Notes: a model not told the origin generated them from the letters alone. 64,000 nucleotides of DNA from Streptomyces liangshanensis (GCF_011694815.1 NZ_CP050177.1:3603001-3667000), one strand, 5' to 3'; counted from the stretch's first letter, positions 7,101-15,760 are shown. Numbers and translations are program-made.

Positions 7101-8381
7101 ATGAACAGCCCAGTCACCCATCAGGCCCCTTCCGCGGCGGGCCCGCAGCCGTCGCCTCCCGGACCGGCCGGCGCGCGCGCCGTGCAAGCCGCCGTCGCGT
7201 TCAGCCTGGCCGCGCTCAACCTGCGTATCGCCGTCGCCTCCCTCTCCCCCGTCCTCACCGAGGTCCAGCACGACGAGCACCTGTCCTCGTTCGGCGCCGG
7301 GGCCCTCTCGACGGTGCCGGTCGTCTGCTTCGGGGCGTTCGCGTTCCTCGCGCCCCGGCTCACCCGCCGCTTCGGACCCCACCACCTGCTCTGGTACGCG
7401 CTCCTCGCGCTGTCCGTCGGCATCGTGCTGCGCTCGGTCCCGGGCGTCCTCGCCCTGTTCGGCGGCACCCTGATCGCGGGCGCGGCGATCGCCGTCGGCA
7501 ACGTCCTGATGCCGCAGCTCATCAAGCACGACTTCGCCGGCCGCGCCGGGCTGATGCTCGGCTGCTACTCCCTGGCCCTGTCCGGCGGAGCCGCGCTCGC
7601 GGCGGGCGTGGTCGTCCCGCTGGAGTCGGCCACCGGCTGGAGCTGGCGGCAGGTGCTCGCGCTGTGGGCGATCCCGTCCCTCGTCGCCGCCCTCGCCGGG
7701 CTTCCCGAACTGCTCGTCCCGGAACGGCGTTCCGCGCACCAGCAGCAGCAGAAGGCCGTGCGGCACGGAAGAGGAGAAGGGGGCGGAGCGCCTGCCCTCG
7801 GGGCGCTCTGGCGCGACCGGACCGCCTGGGCCGTGACCCTCTTCATGGGACTCCAGTCCCTCGGCTACTACGCGATCCTCGCCTGGCTGCCGACGCTCCT
7901 CCAGGACCACGGCATGAGCGACAGCCAGGCCGGATGGATGCTCTCCTTCTCCAGCTTCCCCGGCATGGCCGCCTCCTTCGCCGCACCCTGGCTCCAGCAG
8001 CGCCTGCGCCCCGCCTTCGCCGCGCCCCTCGCGGCCGCCGTGCTGTGCGCGACCGGCTTCGTCGGCCTGCTCACGTCCCCGGTGTCGGGCGCCTACCTCT
8101 GGATGACCGCCCTCGGCCTGGGCCAGGGCATCGCCATCGGTCTCGCCCTCGGCTACATCGTCGCCCGCTCCCCCGACGCCCACCACACCGGCCGGCTCTC
8201 GACGATGGCCCAGGGCGTCGGCTACCTCATCGCCTGCCTCGGCCCGCTCGGCCTGGGCCTGCTGCACTCCGCGAGCGGGGGATGGTCGGTGCCGATCGCC
8301 GCGCTGCTCGCCGTACTCGTCGCGCAGACCGTCGCGTCCTTCGGCGCGAGCCGCGACCGCCACGTCCTGGCGTCCTCATGA
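7101..8381 (+). CDS. MFS transporter, CynX/NimT family
   Basis: 426 residues and about twelve membrane segments. The start of TM1, FSLAALNLRIAVASLSPVL, is the signature of the CynX/NimT group, which exports or imports small organic ions, cyanate or 2-nitroimidazoles. The ATG at 7101 was preferred over an upstream in-frame ATG at 6972, which would overlap the AraC gene. A Gln-rich stretch (HQQQQKAVRHGRG) lies in the cytoplasmic loop between the two six-helix halves. The divergent AraC regulator is the likely controller. Confidence 0.88.
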   Translation: MNSPVTHQAPSAAGPQPSPPGPAGARAVQAAVAFSLAALNLRIAVASLSPVLTEVQHDEHLSSFGAGALSTVPVVCFGAFAFLAPRLTRRFGPHHLLWYALLALSVGIVLRSVPGVLALFGGTLIAGAAIAVGNVLMPQLIKHDFAGRAGLMLGCYSLALSGGAALAAGVVVPLESATGWSWRQVLALWAIPSLVAALAGLPELLVPERRSAHQQQQKAVRHGRGEGGGAPALGALWRDRTAWAVTLFMGLQSLGYYAILAWLPTLLQDHGMSDSQAGWMLSFSSFPGMAASFAAPWLQQRLRPAFAAPLAAAVLCATGFVGLLTSPVSGAYLWMTALGLGQGIAIGLALGYIVARSPDAHHTGRLSTMAQGVGYLIACLGPLGLGLLHSASGGWSVPIAALLAVLVAQTVASFGASRDRHVLASS

Positions 8382-8420
8382 GGCCGCCAGGACGTCGATC
8401 CCGAAGGGCCCGGCGATCGG

Positions 8421-9053
8421 TCAGGCAGCGGGAAGCAGGTACGTCACGAGGCCGCGCGCCCAGTCGAGGGTGAGCGGGAAGTCGGTGAAGACGGCCCGGT
8501 AGTAGAGCGGCGCGAGCACGGCGTCCGTGGTGCGTTCCAGGGTCGGGGGCCGGTGGCCCCGGCCCTGGTCCCGTTCCAGGATGGCTTCGAGCTGCCGCTC
8601 GCGTTCGCTACGGCAGGCGGCGGCGCCCTGCTCTCCGCCGATGCCGATGGTGGCGCGTACGAGGGCGAGGGTGTCCGGGTCGCAGAGGTCCTTGGCCAGG
8701 TCGCACGCGTAGCGCTCCAGGTCGCCGCGCAGGCTCCCGGTGTCCGGCACCACGATGTCACCGGAGAAACGGCTCGTCACGACGTCGGCCAGCAGGTCGC
8801 CGACGGCGCCCCAGCGGCGGTAGACCGTCGTGGCGTGCACGCCCGCGCGTGCGGCGACGACCGGGATCGTCAGGGGTTCGTTGCCCTCCTCGGCGACCAG
8901 TTCCTCCACGGCCCGGTGCACGGCCGCGCGCACTCGGGCGGAACGACCCCCCGGCCGACTCCCGGCCGACGAGGCGGCCCCGGTCGGCGAGGCGCTCCCG
9001 GTCGGTGAGGCGCTCCCGGTCGGTGAGGCGGAGGACGCGGCAGTAGGAGGCAC
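8421..9053 (-). CDS. TetR/AcrR family transcriptional regulator
   Basis: 210 residues from the GTG at 9053. The helix-turn-helix is LTIPVVAARAGVHATTVYRRWG, and the C-terminal ligand domain is of the TetR_C type (RGDLERYACDLAKDL, then YYRAVFTDFPLT). The first 30 residues are a low-complexity SASPTG repeat encoded by an 18-bp tandem repeat at 8980-9035, so the translated start may be further in. It is divergent from the MFS gene at 9161 with three matching operators between them. It is therefore probably the local repressor of that exporter and of itself. Confidence 0.88.
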   Translation of the reverse strand: MPPTAASSASPTGSASPTGSASPTGAASSAGSRPGGRSARVRAAVHRAVEELVAEEGNEPLTIPVVAARAGVHATTVYRRWGAVGDLLADVVTSRFSGDIVVPDTGSLRGDLERYACDLAKDLCDPDTLALVRATIGIGGEQGAAACRSERERQLEAILERDQGRGHRPPTLERTTDAVLAPLYYRAVFTDFPLTLDWARGLVTYLLPAA

Positions 9054-9064
9054 GTAGCCAGTAT

Positions 9065-9143
9065 CGCACTGATCACTGCGACTAAAACGCAGCGATCGCT
9101 GCGTTTGTGTTAGCGTGAAACCACTAACGCACAGATCACTGCG
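9065..9143. promoter_or_regulatory. Three TetR operators in the TetR/MFS divergent region
   Basis: Site 2 (9085-9106) is a perfect 22-bp palindrome around GCAGCGATCGCTGC. Site 1 (9065-9080) and site 3 (9128-9143) are imperfect copies, both with a GATCACTGCG right half. The three centres are about 23 and 40 bp apart. The last site ends 18 bp before the MFS start codon and the first begins 12 bp from the TetR start, so occupancy would block both promoters. Confidence 0.85.
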
Positions 9144-9160
9144 AGAGCTGCGAGATTACT

Positions 9161-10402
9161 ATGCGCGCCGACGTCACCTTGTCCTCCCCACCCACCCCCT
9201 CCCCCGCACGGCCCGCCGCCTTCCCGAGCGTCGCCGCCGTCTTCGTCCTCTTCCTCGCCGCCTCCAGCGTCCCGTCCCCCCTCTACGCCGTCTACCAGCA
9301 GCAATGGCACTTCGCCGCCTGGGTCCTGACCGTCGTCTTCGCCCTGTACGTCGTCGGCCTGCTGGCCTCACTCCTCGTCGTCGGCGCCCTGTCCGACCAC
9401 CTCGGCCGCCGCCCGGTCCTCGCCGCGGCCGTCGCGCTGGAGATCGTCGCCCTCGTGCTCTTCCTCACCGCCGGGAACGTCGCCGTCCTCGCCACCGCCC
9501 GCGTACTCCAGGGCATCGCCACCGGCGCCGCGACCACCACCCTCAGCGCCACGCTCGTCGACCTCGAACCCCCGCACGCGCGGGGCCGCGCCGGCGTCGT
9601 CACCTCGGTGGCGCCCCTCACCGGGCTCGCCCTCGGCGCCCTCGGTTCCGGCGCCCTGGTCGAGTTCGGCCCCGCCCCGACCCGGCTCGTCTACGCCCTG
9701 CTGCTCGCCGCCATGGTCGCGGCGCTGCCGGTCACCGCCCTTCTCCCGGAGACCTCCCCGCGCCGGCCGGGAGCCGTCGCCTCCCTGCGCCCGCGGGCGG
9801 CGCTCCCCGCGCACCTGCGCGCGGACATCGTGCCGGTGGTGCCCGCGATGGTGGCCAGTTGGGCGCTGGCCGGGCTGTTCCTCTCCCTCGGGCCGTCCGT
9901 CGCGGGCGAGTTGTTCGGGCTACGGAGCCGGCTCGTCGGCGGCGTCGTCGTCACGCTCCTCGCGGGCACCGGGGCGCTCACGGTGGCCGCCCTCCGTACC
10001 CGTCCCGCGGCCTCGCTGCTGGCCCCGTCCTCCGCGCTGCTCGGGCTGGGCGTACTGACGGCCCTCGCGGGCACGGTGACGCACCACGTGTGGCTCGCCG
10101 CCGCCGGGACCGTCGTCGCGGGCGTCGGCTTCGGCGCCTCCGTACTGGCGACGTTCGGTACGTTCGCCCGGCTCGCCGGGCCGCACGAGCGCGGCGCGGT
10201 CTTCGCCTCCGCCAACATCATCAACTACCTCGGCAACAGCGTCCCCGCCGTGCTCGGCGGCATCGCCGTCACCGCCGTCGGCCTGCGGACCGCCACCGAG
10301 ATCTACGCGCTGGCCATCGTCGGAATCGTCTCCGTCGCCTTCCTCCTGCGACTGGCCCAGCTACGGGCAGGCCGCCGCGCCACCGCGTCCCCGGGCGAGT
10401 GA
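9161..10402 (+). CDS. MFS transporter, drug-efflux type
   Basis: 413 residues, twelve predicted membrane helices. It carries the MFS loop signature GALSDHLGRRPVL between TM2 and TM3 and the motif-C-like ATARVLQGIATGAATTTLSATLVDLEP. It lies directly downstream of a TetR operator cluster, so expression is probably induced by the TetR ligand, most likely a toxic substrate of the pump. No strong Shine-Dalgarno precedes the ATG. A hydrolase gene follows after 64 bp and may be co-transcribed. Confidence 0.88.
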   Translation: MRADVTLSSPPTPSPARPAAFPSVAAVFVLFLAASSVPSPLYAVYQQQWHFAAWVLTVVFALYVVGLLASLLVVGALSDHLGRRPVLAAAVALEIVALVLFLTAGNVAVLATARVLQGIATGAATTTLSATLVDLEPPHARGRAGVVTSVAPLTGLALGALGSGALVEFGPAPTRLVYALLLAAMVAALPVTALLPETSPRRPGAVASLRPRAALPAHLRADIVPVVPAMVASWALAGLFLSLGPSVAGELFGLRSRLVGGVVVTLLAGTGALTVAALRTRPAASLLAPSSALLGLGVLTALAGTVTHHVWLAAAGTVVAGVGFGASVLATFGTFARLAGPHERGAVFASANIINYLGNSVPAVLGGIAVTAVGLRTATEIYALAIVGIVSVAFLLRLAQLRAGRRATASPGE

Positions 10403-10466
10403 GACCCGGGGCGCGCACCCCCCGAACCGCCAGGCACCCTACGTAACGTACGAAAGAGGGAACACC

Positions 10467-11282
10467 GTGACGACCTCAAGCAGCACGACCGACACCACGA
10501 GCAACAGCGAGAACCTCCTCGTCCGGCGGGCGGACCACACCACCATCCGGTACACCGCCACCGGCCCCGCCGACGGACCGGTCCTGGTCCTCATCCACGG
10601 CTGGGCCTGCGACCGCCACGACTTCGACGCCGTGACCCGCCACCTCCCCGACCACTACCGCGTCCTCGCCGTCGACCTCGCCGAGCACGGCGAGTCGCGG
10701 TCGACCCGGACCGTATGGACCATCGAGGAGTCCGCCCGCGACGTGGCGGCGGTACTGGACGCCCAGTCGGTGACCACCGCCGTCGTGGCCGGGCACTCCC
10801 ACGGCGCGGCGGTCGCCGTAGAGGTCGGGCGGCTGCTCCCCGACACCGTCTCGCACGTGGTCGCCCTCGACGGGCTGCACTACCTCTCCCTGTTCCCCGC
10901 GCAGAGCGAGGAACAGACCGACAACCTGCTGGGCCTGTTCCGCGACGACTTCCCCGCGGCGGTACGCGCCCTGGTCGAAGGCGGCTCCCCGGCCGGGACC
11001 GAACCGGCGCTCAAGGACGCGTACTTCGAGAAGATGGTCCGGGTGCGCCGGCCCGGCGGGCTGCGCGCCATCGAGGGCCTGGTCCGCTGGGACATGGACG
11101 CGGCGCTGCGCGAGACGAAGCAGCCGATCACCGTGTTCGGCATACGCGAGCTGGTGACGCGGGAGGCGCTGGACCGGTACGCGGACCGCCTCGACATCGT
11201 GCTGATCGACCTCGGCAGCCACCACTTCCAGGTGGAGGCCCCGGAGGGCACGGCGAAGCTGCTGGCCGGGGTCGTGGGCTGA
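10467..11282 (+). CDS. Alpha/beta hydrolase
   Basis: 271 residues with an intact catalytic apparatus: VLIHGWACDRHDF (oxyanion region), VLAVDLAEHGES, the nucleophile elbow GHSHG (Ser111), and a C-terminal GSHHFQVEAPEG histidine. The fold is that of soluble alpha/beta hydrolases such as esterases or C-C hydrolases; substrate unknown. GTG start after GAAAGAGGGAAC. Its position behind the TetR-controlled exporter suggests shared regulation, perhaps to detoxify the same compound. Confidence 0.85.
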   Translation: MTTSSSTTDTTSNSENLLVRRADHTTIRYTATGPADGPVLVLIHGWACDRHDFDAVTRHLPDHYRVLAVDLAEHGESRSTRTVWTIEESARDVAAVLDAQSVTTAVVAGHSHGAAVAVEVGRLLPDTVSHVVALDGLHYLSLFPAQSEEQTDNLLGLFRDDFPAAVRALVEGGSPAGTEPALKDAYFEKMVRVRRPGGLRAIEGLVRWDMDAALRETKQPITVFGIRELVTREALDRYADRLDIVLIDLGSHHFQVEAPEGTAKLLAGVVG

Positions 11283-11292
11283 GAGGAGCCGG

Positions 11293-11772
11293 TTACGGCG
11301 AGGCGTAGGAATCGCCCCGGTCGCCCCGCTCTTCCCGGTCGCCCCACTGACACAGCGTCGAGCCGTCGCCGAACAGCAGCGTGGCGGTGTTCAGCAGGAG
11401 CAGCGGATGTACGAACCGGTCGGGCCCGGTCGGCGGTACGTACCAGGACAGCGGCCAGGTGTCCCCGTCCAGCGCCGGCACCGGTACGTAACTCACGTGC
11501 CCGTAGCAGGAGTTGAATCGCGTCACTCTCGGCGGCCAGGCCCGCAGCGCGGTGCTTCCCGGCGGTAAGTAGAAGTACACGGCCCGGCGCCCGTTCGCCT
11601 CGCTGACGATCGGGCCCGGGTCCCCGGCCGTGATCGCCTCCATCGCGTCGGCGAGGCGACGACCGTCGTCCCCGTCCACCCGTACGGCGTCGAATTGCAC
11701 GCCGGCCTTCCGGAGTTGGAATCCCGAAAGCGGAATCCAGCTTGCCTTTAATTGGCGAGTTCTCGCATCCAT
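11293..11772 (-). CDS. Hypothetical protein, primase/polymerase N-domain-like
   Basis: 159 residues. Blocks such as VQFDAVRVDGDDGRRLADAM, RAVYFYLPPGSTALRAWP and a terminal LLLLNTATLLFGDGSTLCQWGD are common in actinomycete proteins found near XRE/DUF397 genes, and faintly resemble the bifunctional primase/polymerase N-domain. No catalytic carboxylate pattern is clear. The gene stands back to back with the XRE regulator at 11928. Function not assigned. Confidence 0.6.
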   Translation of the reverse strand: MDARTRQLKASWIPLSGFQLRKAGVQFDAVRVDGDDGRRLADAMEAITAGDPGPIVSEANGRRAVYFYLPPGSTALRAWPPRVTRFNSCYGHVSYVPVPALDGDTWPLSWYVPPTGPDRFVHPLLLLNTATLLFGDGSTLCQWGDREERGDRGDSYASP

Positions 11773-11880
11773 AGAGACAGTGTGCGGCCCACCGACTAGC
11801 GTTTTACGCGATCACGGCAGAAGGTCGCGTACGGCCCTGACCTGCTTGAACGTGGTTGAACGCGGAATGAAATCGGTGGG

Positions 11881-11910
11881 TTCCGGTTGAGACCGGTTGA
11901 GTCCGGTTGT
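11881..11910. promoter_or_regulatory. Three 10-bp CCGGTTGA-type direct repeats
   Basis: CCGGTTG recurs in phase at 10-bp intervals (11883, 11893, 11903), one helical turn apart, ending 18 bp before the XRE gene start. Two more GTTGA motifs occur upstream near 11855. This looks like a stacked operator for the adjacent XRE regulator; the binding protein is not known. Confidence 0.45.
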
Positions 11911-11927
11911 GTCGAGAGGGGATCGCA

Positions 11928-12764
11928 ATGGCGCGAGCCGAGAACAAGGAAACGGTAAGCCCGACGATGCGTTACGTGGCGGCCATCGCACGACTGCTGA
12001 GGAAGCAAAAGGGTTGGTCACAGGAGGAGTTGGGGAAGAAGATCGGGTTCACGGGCTCGGCGATCAGCGCGATGGAGACGTGTGCCCAGCCCGCGAGCGA
12101 CCAGATGTTGGTGGGGTTGGAGCGGGAGCTCGGCGAGGGAAGCGGCATCTTCGAGCGGGCGAGGGAGGAAGTGCGCGTAGAGAAGTTCCCGAGCCGCTTC
12201 AAGGACTTCGTGGCGTTCGAACAGAAGGCGCGGAGCCTGACGATGTACGAGGTCCTGCTCGTGAACGGCCTGTTCCAGACTGAGGGTTACGCGCGTGCAC
12301 TCTTCGCGGGCGGGTTTCCGCAGATGTCCGACGAGCGGGTGGAGGAACTGGTCGACATCCGGATGGCCCGCAAGGCGGTGTTCGACCACAACCCCCCGGC
12401 CGTGATCGAGCTGGTCGTGGACGAATCGGCTCTGCTGCGCACGATCGGAAGCGCATCGATCATGCGTGAGCAGCTGCTGCACCTTGCCGCAATGGCTCAA
12501 CGCTGGAACGTCACCCTCCAGGTGATGCCACTGAACCAAGGCCTTTCCGGTCAGTACGCCGGTACTGACGGTCCGTTCACGCTGATTGAGACGGACCAAC
12601 ATGACCATCTGGGTTACATGGAAGGACAACGCGAAAGCCAAGTGATCAGCGACCCAGCGAAGGTGAGCGCCCTAACTCAGATCTATGCGAAGATTCGCGC
12701 ACAGGCCCTCGGCCCGCGTGAATCGCTGGCCCTCATCGAGCGGTTGGCGGGAGAAGAGCAATGA
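11928..12764 (+). CDS. XRE family regulator with DUF5753 domain (Scr1-like)
   Basis: 278 residues. An N-terminal helix-turn-helix (LLRKQKGWSQEELGKKIGFTGSAISAME) is followed by the long DUF5753 effector region (LVNGLFQTEGYARAL, DIRMARKAVF, LVVDESALLRTIG, VMPLNQGL). Streptomyces genomes carry many such regulators, each paired with a small DUF397 protein; known pairs act in development or antibiotic control (WhiJ/BldB-type). The ATG follows GAGAGGGGAT. The stop codon overlaps the start of the DUF397 gene (ATGA), showing translational coupling. The open frame extends to 11907, but that start lacks a ribosome-binding site. Confidence 0.9.
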   Translation: MARAENKETVSPTMRYVAAIARLLRKQKGWSQEELGKKIGFTGSAISAMETCAQPASDQMLVGLERELGEGSGIFERAREEVRVEKFPSRFKDFVAFEQKARSLTMYEVLLVNGLFQTEGYARALFAGGFPQMSDERVEELVDIRMARKAVFDHNPPAVIELVVDESALLRTIGSASIMREQLLHLAAMAQRWNVTLQVMPLNQGLSGQYAGTDGPFTLIETDQHDHLGYMEGQRESQVISDPAKVSALTQIYAKIRAQALGPRESLALIERLAGEEQ

Positions 12765-12997
12765 CCAGCACCCAGCAGTGGTTCAAGTCCAGCTATAGCG
12801 GCTCCAGTGGTGGCGAGTGCATCGAGGTCGCCTTCAACTGGCGCAAGTCCAGCTACAGCGACAGCGAAGGCGCCCAGTGCGTCGAGGTCGCCACCACCCC
12901 CCACACCATTCACCTCCGGGACTCCAAGAACCCCGGAGGCCCCACCTTCGCTGTCGCCCCGACCGCCTGGACGAAGTTCCTCGACTGGACGGCCTGA
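12761..12997 (+). CDS. DUF397 protein with internally duplicated N-terminal motif
   Basis: 78 residues, longer than the usual 60-65. The DUF397 signature WxKSSYSxxxGxxCxEVA occurs twice in tandem: WFKSSYSGSSGGECIEVA, then WRKSSYSDSEGAQCVEVA. The usual second half with IHLRDSKNPGGP and AWTKFL follows. Each copy is about 23 residues, so the extra one comes from an in-frame duplication. Its start overlaps the XRE stop codon, and it probably works as the partner (antitoxin-like or co-regulatory) of that regulator. Confidence 0.9.
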   Translation: MTSTQQWFKSSYSGSSGGECIEVAFNWRKSSYSDSEGAQCVEVATTPHTIHLRDSKNPGGPTFAVAPTAWTKFLDWTA

Positions 12998-13012
12998 CCG
13001 CCCCGACCCGGG

Positions 13013-14029
13013 TCAGCTCGTTGCCGTACCCACGCTGAAGAACATCCGCGGGTCGTCGCCGACCCCCTTCCAGACCACCAGGGCCTTGAAGCGGTCCACC
13101 GTCGTGACGGCCGGTGTGGTGCTGGTCAGGCCGGCGTCGACGAACGCCTGCGGCTGCCAGTTGCCGTTGGTGTCCCGGACCGAGTAGTAGACGCGGCTGT
13201 CGTCGGCGCGCCCGCGCCACACGCCCCGGTCGCCGTAACGGTCCACGCCCGGGGCGTGGCTGCTGCGCCCGTCGCCGCCCCAGAAGGTGACGGGACCCCA
13301 GGTCACCTTCCCGGGCTGGCCGAAGCGTGCCTCGTACATGCTGGTGTCCGTGCCGGCGCCCCGCCAGACCACGCTGCCCCAGGTGGCGCTCGGGCCGGTG
13401 GAGGTGCTGACGTCGCCCGGTACCGGCTCCGGGGTCTGCCACACGCCGCCCCACAGGTACGAGTAGCTGAGGCGGGTCGAACCGGCGTCCTTCCACACCA
13501 GGACGGGCGAGTTGATGCGGTCGGGCTCGAAGGTGAAGGCGAGGGCGGGCCGGGCGTCGGTGCGGGCCGTACCGCTCACCGCTGCCTGGGGGGTCCAGGT
13601 GAAGCCGTGGTCCGTGGTGCGGGTCCAGTAGAGGGTGGTGTCGGCGCCCACGCCCTTGTACGCGAGGTACACGACGTTGTTGGCGCACGCGAGCGCCGGG
13701 GCCTCGCTGGTCAGCGCGCCGCCCTCCACCTGGTGTTCGGGCGACCAGACGCCTCTTTCGTCGCGGGTGGCGAAGAAGATCCGCGTATCGCTGCCCATTC
13801 CCTTCCAGACGAGGAAGTTGTCGCTGCCGCAGTTGCCCACCGCGGGGGCGTGGCTGGTGAGGCCGCCGACCGTGGCCTGCGGGGTCCAGGTGTAGCGGGT
13901 CGCCGCCGCGGCGGCGCCGGCCGTACCGGTGGTTCCGGCGGTGACGGCGGCGACGCCCAGCAGGGCGGCGGCGGCTCCCGTGAGGCGGCGGAGGCGGCGG
14001 CGCGTACGAGCTGTGCGCGGTGTGTGCAT
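13013..14029 (-). CDS. Secreted beta-propeller-like protein with six WKG repeats
   Basis: 338 residues. The signal peptide is clear: a basic stretch (RTARTRRRLRRL), a hydrophobic core (LTGAAAALLGVAAVTAG) and an AGAAAA cleavage area. The mature part consists of about six repeats of 45-50 residues, with recurring VWKGxGxDxRIFF, WTPQ and SxAPAxA elements, for example at LVWKGMGSD, LAYKGVGAD, LVWKDAGS, VVWRGAGTD, GVWRGRADD and VVWKGVGDD. This is the pattern of sialidase- or PLL-like lectin propellers. No sialidase catalytic residues are evident, so it is probably a secreted carbohydrate-binding protein. It is divergent from an IclR regulator. Confidence 0.8.
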   Translation of the reverse strand: MHTPRTARTRRRLRRLTGAAAALLGVAAVTAGTTGTAGAAAAATRYTWTPQATVGGLTSHAPAVGNCGSDNFLVWKGMGSDTRIFFATRDERGVWSPEHQVEGGALTSEAPALACANNVVYLAYKGVGADTTLYWTRTTDHGFTWTPQAAVSGTARTDARPALAFTFEPDRINSPVLVWKDAGSTRLSYSYLWGGVWQTPEPVPGDVSTSTGPSATWGSVVWRGAGTDTSMYEARFGQPGKVTWGPVTFWGGDGRSSHAPGVDRYGDRGVWRGRADDSRVYYSVRDTNGNWQPQAFVDAGLTSTTPAVTTVDRFKALVVWKGVGDDPRMFFSVGTATS

Positions 14030-14198
14030 GGGATCCTCCTCGGTCCTCCCGGGACCCGCGGTCCCGGGAGTCCGAAGTCTCCGGTTCCGGGGCGGACTTG
14101 TCTGTGGGTCGGTCCGCTGAGCGGACCGAGGAGGTCAGGGGGTGTCGACGGCGGAGAGGCCCGGGTCGGAACCCAGCTGCGGAATCCGGCGTTCCAGT

Positions 14199-14250
14199 GG
14201 TTTCCTGGAGAAGACCGGATTCCTGAGAGGACCGGTTTCCGGGAGAAGAC
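14199..14250. promoter_or_regulatory. Three 17-bp direct repeats between propeller and IclR genes
   Basis: Near-identical units run head to tail at 14199-14218, 14217-14235 and 14234-14250, with the consensus GGTTTCCTGGAGAAGACC. They lie between the divergent beta-propeller gene and the IclR regulator, about 80 bp before the latter. They are probably IclR-type binding sites. Confidence 0.55.
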
Positions 14251-14327
14251 GATCGGGCTTCGACCAAGGCCCGGCTGTACCGGCGGCCGTGCCTCGACCG
14301 GGCGGGGCGGCTCGGGAGGGGTGGGCT

Positions 14328-15104
14328 GTGGCAGGGGGAACGCGGGTGGCCGGACGCGGCGTCATCGAGGGGGCCTTCCAACTGCTCGAAGAGCTGTCGC
14401 GGTTGGGGGACGCGGGACTGACCGAACTCGCCGACGCGGCCGGGCTGCCCAAGTCGACCGCCCACCGGCTGCTGGACCAGCTCGTCGCCGCCGAGGCGGT
14501 CGAACGGCACGGCGGCCGCTACCGGATGGGCACCCGGCTCTTCCGCATGGGGCAGGCGTGGGCGCCCGGGCCGTCCCTGCGCGCCGCCGGACGGCACCCG
14601 CTGGGGCAGCTCGCCGAGGCGGTTCCCGGCGCCAGCGTGCTCCTGTCGGTGCCCGAGGGGGGCCGGACCGTGGTGGTGGCGGGGTACCGGGGGGAGCCCG
14701 ACGAGGTGTTCCCGATCCAGCCCGGCGCGCTCATCTGGCACGGCAACACCGGGGACCGGCTGTTCGCCGCGCCGGCGGAGATGGACAGGACGGCGGAACG
14801 AGTACGGCCTCCCGGCGTCCCGGCGTCCGTGTGGCGGCGGCAGGTCGCCCGCGCGCACGACGAGGGCGTCGCGTACGACTTCCGCCCGCCGGTCGGCCCC
14901 GCGGTCTCGTGCGTCTCCGCGCCGCTGCGGAGCCCGGCGGGCCGGGTGGTCGGGGCGGTGACGGTCGTCCTGCTCGACAACGACCGGGTCCGCCCGTACG
15001 CCCCCGCCGTCCAGCGTGCCGCGCGGATGACCACGGCGAACCTGACCCGCCTGCGCACGACGGACACCTCCCTCGCGTCGTGGCTGGACGAAGCACCCCG
15101 ATGA
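14328..15104 (+). CDS. IclR family transcriptional regulator
   Basis: 258 residues from a GTG behind GGGAGGGG; the frame is open to 14142, but upstream codons run through the direct-repeat region. The winged helix has LTELADAAGLPKSTAHRLLDQLVAAEAVERHGGRYRMG. The IclR effector domain follows (LSVPEGGRTVVVAGYRGE, GALIWHGNTGD, then PLRSPAGRVVGAVTVVLLDN). The likely target is the divergent secreted protein gene or this gene itself. The effector is unknown. Confidence 0.88.
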   Translation: MAGGTRVAGRGVIEGAFQLLEELSRLGDAGLTELADAAGLPKSTAHRLLDQLVAAEAVERHGGRYRMGTRLFRMGQAWAPGPSLRAAGRHPLGQLAEAVPGASVLLSVPEGGRTVVVAGYRGEPDEVFPIQPGALIWHGNTGDRLFAAPAEMDRTAERVRPPGVPASVWRRQVARAHDEGVAYDFRPPVGPAVSCVSAPLRSPAGRVVGAVTVVLLDNDRVRPYAPAVQRAARMTTANLTRLRTTDTSLASWLDEAPR

Positions 15105-15162
15105 CCACGCACTCCGACTCCGCAGTGGCGGCGCGGGACCACCACGTAAGCGGGGTGGGGGG

Positions 15163-15648
15163 CTATTGCGCGGGCGGTTCGCTCACGACCAGTCGCCAGA
15201 TCACCGAATTCGGTGCCGTGAACTTCCACGCCAGGTCATTCAGGTGCGCGTGCGGGACTTTCGCGGTGAATACGCCGCTCCCGTCGCCGCATTCCGACCC
15301 GGCGAGGGTCTTCCCCGCGGCGGTGATATCGAACTTGGCGGGCCCCGCGCAGGTCCACATCACCGTCACCGACGAAGCCTTCCCCGCCGACGCGGGGAGC
15401 GTGACCGCGCCCGCGCCCCGGCCCGACCCCGTGTACAGGGTCTTCGACCCGACGGGCGCCGGGGACTGGACCGGATCGGGCAGACCGTCCGGGCTCGTCG
15501 GGGTCGACGCGGGGGCGGGGGTGGTCGTGGTCGCCGCGGGCGTGGCGGTCGTCCCCGTATCCGCGTCGGAGTCCTTGCCGCCGGAACAGGCCGACACCGA
15601 CACCAGCACGAGCGCCGACAGGCCGACGACCAGCAGGGAAGGCTTCAT
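15163..15648 (-). CDS. Putative secreted lipoprotein
   Basis: 161 residues. The signal sequence ends in a lipobox VSVSAC with the lipidated Cys at residue 21. A Thr/Ala/Pro linker follows (about residues 30-60), as in many Streptomyces surface lipoproteins. The remaining 100 residues form a beta-rich domain (TLYTGSGRGAGAVTLPA, VTVMWTCAGPAKFDITAAG) with two cysteines that may pair. Function unknown. It lies immediately downstream of purA on the same strand, with a terminator between them. Confidence 0.8.
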   Translation of the reverse strand: MKPSLLVVGLSALVLVSVSACSGGKDSDADTGTTATPAATTTTPAPASTPTSPDGLPDPVQSPAPVGSKTLYTGSGRGAGAVTLPASAGKASSVTVMWTCAGPAKFDITAAGKTLAGSECGDGSGVFTAKVPHAHLNDLAWKFTAPNSVIWRLVVSEPPAQ

Positions 15649-15697
15649 CAGGTCGTCCTCGACTCACGAGTGGGCGATGTAGGGGGAGACTTGGCGC

Positions 15698-15733
15698 GGC
15701 GCCCCCCTGGCCGCCAAGGGCCATGGGAGCGCC
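15698..15733 (-). terminator. Intrinsic terminator of purA
   Basis: A GC-rich hairpin 28 bp beyond the purA stop codon: GGCGC pairs with GCGCC and TGGCC with GGCCA, with three more G-C pairs between, around a 6-base loop. It lies just before the lipoprotein gene. The T tract is weak, as is common in this genus. Confidence 0.6.
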
Positions 15734-15760
15734 GCGTCGTACACGTACGTACCGCGAGAC

